Assembly: GCA_016303235.1 (NCBI GenBank)
Contig: JAEDMB010000085.1
Coordinates: 1-8,119, forward strand
Direction of reading: 5' to 3'
Length of the DNA: 8,119 nucleotides
From: Oscillospiraceae bacterium
Lineage (GTDB): Bacteria; Bacillota; Clostridia; Oscillospirales; Ruminococcaceae
Shown here: piece after piece, positions 6,514-8,119 of the stretch
Layout of the letters: the number at the start of each line of letters is the position of its first letter
How positions within the stretch are numbered: position 1 is the first letter of the stretch
Notes under the pieces: generated by a model
What the model was told of the DNA's origin: nothing
What the model saw: only the letters and a program-made list of their open reading frames with translations
Databases searched by the model: none
Made by a program: the position numbers and the translations under genes

Positions 6514-7923
6514 TTAATTGATTTCAAAGCTGTAATCTTTAAGATTTGCAGTAAGCGTGATTTTATTTTCATTACATTCTCTTGTTATTTTCAGAATATT
6601 TCCCTCTGAACAAGCTTTCATTTTTCCGTCAAGACCGAATGCGGGGTGAGAATTTCTAAGCTCCATTAAAGTTTTAAGTTCTTTTACAACTTCCCTGTTC
6701 TGTTCCCTGTCAACGTCCTCTGCGGTATAGTAATGGCGGTTAATATCCCTGCCGTTTTTAGTGCGTTCCATAAGCTCTGTATCGTTTTCGCCTGCAAGCA
6801 TTCCCACATAGTACACCTGCGGTATTCCTGGAGCAAAAAACTGTATTGCTCTTGCAAGCAGATACGCCTTGTCGTTGTTTCCAAGTGCGGAATAGTATGT
6901 TGTATTTACCTGATATACATCAAGATTGTTGTACGCCTCACTGCTGTAAATTTTCTTTACATTAGCTCCCTGACTGTACATCTGTTCTTTAACCTTTTCG
7001 ATTTCCTCATCGGGAAGTAAATCCTTGACATCTACAATTCCTATTCCGTCATGTGTATCAAGGGTTGTGAACTGTTTCATAGGACACTTTTCAAGCCATT
7101 TTACAAGATATTTGCCATTATGGTTATATAATGCATGCAAAACCATTACAGGGAGTGCAAAGTCATAAATCCAGAATCCCTTTTCTGCAATTTTCATAGG
7201 AATTGTGTAATGCTCATGAATTTCGGGAAGAATTTCCCCTCCGCATTTCTTTACAGTATCCTCAATATCATAAAGAAGATTCCATATGTCCGGTTCAATG
7301 AAGAAACAGCTTGTATCTGCTTTTTTTACTGCATATGCAAAAGCGTCAAGTCTTATTATTGATGCACCGTGACTGCACATGTCTGTAAGAGTTTTCTTAA
7401 TAAAATTCTTTGTTTTCTGCTTTGTTACATCAAGGTCAATCTGTTCCTCGCAGAATGTACACCATATTTTTTCCTTACTGCCGTCAGCAAATTCAGCCTC
7501 TATATACGGAGCTCTCGGCTTGCGTTTATAAATCATTTCTACCTGTTCTTTTGTAGGTTCACCGTTTTCCCAGAAGTCTTTATATGCTATAAAGAAATCT
7601 TTGTATTCTGAATTATCCTTGTTTTTCAGATAGTCCTGAAAATATTCCGAATGTGCGGAAATATGATTAACCATAAAATCGAACATAAGATAGTAATCTT
7701 TTCCGAGTTCGTCTATATCATCAAAAGTACCGAAATTCTCATCAACTTTATCATATCTCACAGGAGCAAATCCCCTGTCAGCCGATGACGGAAAGAACGG
7801 CAGAATATGAACTCCTCCGACTGCCTTGCTGTAATTCCTGTCAAGAACAGCTTTAAGCTCCTTTAAATTTCTGCCGAGACTGTCAGCATAGGTTATAAGC
7901 ATAATTTTATTCTGAAGTTTCAT
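6514..7923 (-). CDS. gtfA: sucrose phosphorylase, GH13 subfamily 18
   Basis: 469 residues. It converts sucrose and phosphate to alpha-glucose 1-phosphate and fructose, saving one ATP per sucrose. It starts with the family-typical opening (ITYADSLG, residues 10-17) and SSADRGFAPVRY (46-57). The catalytic set is IIRLDA with nucleophile Asp193, PEIHEHY with acid/base Glu234, and LDTHDGIG with Asp292, matching in order and spacing Asp192/Glu232/Asp290 of the Bifidobacterium adolescentis enzyme. NLDVYQVN (333-340) and GRDINRHYY (391-399) are further signatures. It is slightly shorter than usual (about 480-505). The related sucrose 6'-phosphate phosphorylases are the alternative; the ABC permease upstream, which imports unphosphorylated sugar, favours true sucrose phosphorylase. 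The ATG at 7923 has AAGGAGGA at 7932-7939. Cytosolic, no signal peptide. The symbol follows the Streptococcus mutans msm operon. Confidence 0.9.
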   Translation of the reverse strand: MKLQNKIMLITYADSLGRNLKELKAVLDRNYSKAVGGVHILPFFPSSADRGFAPVRYDKVDENFGTFDDIDELGKDYYLMFDFMVNHISAHSEYFQDYLKNKDNSEYKDFFIAYKDFWENGEPTKEQVEMIYKRKPRAPYIEAEFADGSKEKIWCTFCEEQIDLDVTKQKTKNFIKKTLTDMCSHGASIIRLDAFAYAVKKADTSCFFIEPDIWNLLYDIEDTVKKCGGEILPEIHEHYTIPMKIAEKGFWIYDFALPVMVLHALYNHNGKYLVKWLEKCPMKQFTTLDTHDGIGIVDVKDLLPDEEIEKVKEQMYSQGANVKKIYSSEAYNNLDVYQVNTTYYSALGNNDKAYLLARAIQFFAPGIPQVYYVGMLAGENDTELMERTKNGRDINRHYYTAEDVDREQNREVVKELKTLMELRNSHPAFGLDGKMKACSEGNILKITRECNENKITLTANLKDYSFEIN

Positions 7924-7946
7924 AATAAATATCCTCCTTATTATTG

Positions 7947-7983
7947 TTACAGCAGTACAGATTTTAAATCCGTACTGCTGTAA
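7947..7983. repeat. long intercistronic stem-loop between permease and sucrose phosphorylase genes
   Basis: A perfect 12-bp inverted repeat (TTACAGCAGTAC at 7947-7958 with GTACTGCTGTAA at 7972-7983) continues after one A/C mismatch with four more pairs (GATT with AATC) around a 3-nt loop. There is no T run on either side, so it is not a standard intrinsic terminator. It lies between the permease stop (8009) and the ribosome binding site of the sucrose phosphorylase gene. Such structures often protect the upstream mRNA 3' end or mark a processing site, giving unequal expression within one operon. Confidence 0.75.
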
Positions 7984-8008
7984 TGGGGTGTGTATGAAAA
8001 ATTCTTAA

Positions 8009-8119
8009 TTATCCCTTGACTGCACCGTTTGCAACTCCGCCGATAATATGTTTCTGACAAAGAATATAGAATACAAGAATCGGAATAAGTGCAAGCAGAT
8101 ATGATGCGAATGCAAGGTT
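8009..8119 (-). CDS. carbohydrate ABC transporter permease (MsmG-like), C-terminal fragment
   Basis: The last 36 codons of a gene that starts beyond the window. The frame is open from the edge and ends in TAA at 8009-8011. It encodes the end of a membrane helix (NLAFASYLLALIPILVFYIL) followed by the cytoplasmic tail CQKHIIGGVANGAVKG. The pattern P-x(3)-(V/F)-F-x(2)-x-Q(K/R)-x-(I/F)-x-x-G-(V/M)-x-x-G-A-(V/L)-K-G is the hallmark C-terminus of inner-membrane permeases of the CUT1 oligosaccharide ABC transporters (MalG/MsmG type, PF00528). Lying upstream of sucrose phosphorylase and alpha-galactosidase, it most likely imports raffinose-type sugars or sucrose. The other permease and the solute-binding protein are expected further upstream, outside the window. 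Confidence 0.88.
   Translation of the reverse strand, partial: NLAFASYLLALIPILVFYILCQKHIIGGVANGAVKG

Noticed and set aside
6733..7611. Three plus-strand open frames opposite the sucrose phosphorylase gene
   Set aside because: They are shadows of a strongly conserved GH13 gene, and their Cys/Phe-rich translations are typical of antisense reading.
7947..7983. Reading the permease-phosphorylase stem-loop as an intrinsic terminator
   Set aside because: The sequence after it on the minus strand is CAATAATAAGGAGG, with no T-tract, and the phosphorylase gene has no convincing promoter of its own in the spacer.
1..8119. tRNA or rRNA genes, CRISPR arrays, insertion sequences, long direct repeats
   Set aside because: None was seen on either strand. 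The window is almost fully accounted for by protein genes and short regulatory gaps.

Overview
The window is AT-rich and every supported gene lies on the minus strand. Start sites carry strong AAGGAGG-type Shine-Dalgarno sequences, promoters are close to the sigma-A consensus, and terminators are rho-independent. With a PF09820-type AAA-ATPase-like fragment and an msm-type sugar locus, this points to a low-GC Gram-positive gut anaerobe of the Clostridia. A Ruminococcus/Oscillospiraceae relative is my guess, inferred from gene style and not from a marker gene.

In transcription order (high to low coordinates) there are four units. (1) The 3' end of a carbohydrate ABC-transporter permease (8009-8119), an 85-nt spacer holding a long stem-loop, a GH13 sucrose phosphorylase (6514-7923) and a GH36 alpha-galactosidase (4314-6500), closed by a clear terminator. 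This is the core of a raffinose-family oligosaccharide/sucrose operon. The sugar enters by ABC transport, alpha-galactosidase removes galactose, and sucrose phosphorylase converts the remaining sucrose to glucose 1-phosphate and fructose. (2) A monocistronic small gene of unknown function (3796-4086) with its own promoter, a palindrome just past the predicted transcription start, and its own terminator. (3) A three-gene operon: MoxR-type AAA+ ATPase (2633-3691), a metallopeptidase-like/VWA protein (791-2620) and a small YqiA-type alpha/beta-hydrolase (258-776). Its genes are separated by only 12-14 nt, with ribosome binding sites on or next to the preceding stop codons. (4) The 5' end of an AAA-ATPase-like gene (1-134) with its own candidate promoter.

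The part most worth follow-up is unit 3. The VWA protein contains two copies of the metallopeptidase-like domain. The second keeps HExxH; the first has Cys in place of the catalytic Glu but keeps both His and the downstream Asp. A MoxR ATPase, a duplicated active/degenerate peptidase fused to a MIDAS-bearing VWA domain, and a serine hydrolase made as one coupled unit suggest an uncharacterised chaperone/proteolysis machine. Its substrate cannot be read from the sequence.

Two starts differ from the longest open frames. The MoxR gene and the VWA gene both have upstream in-frame GTG codons, but the ATG codons at 3691 and 2620 have properly spaced Shine-Dalgarno sequences and are preferred. No RNA genes, insertion sequences, CRISPR arrays or long direct repeats were seen. 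No gap between genes exceeds 300 bases; the longest, 4087-4313, is filled by a promoter, an operator-like palindrome and a terminator.
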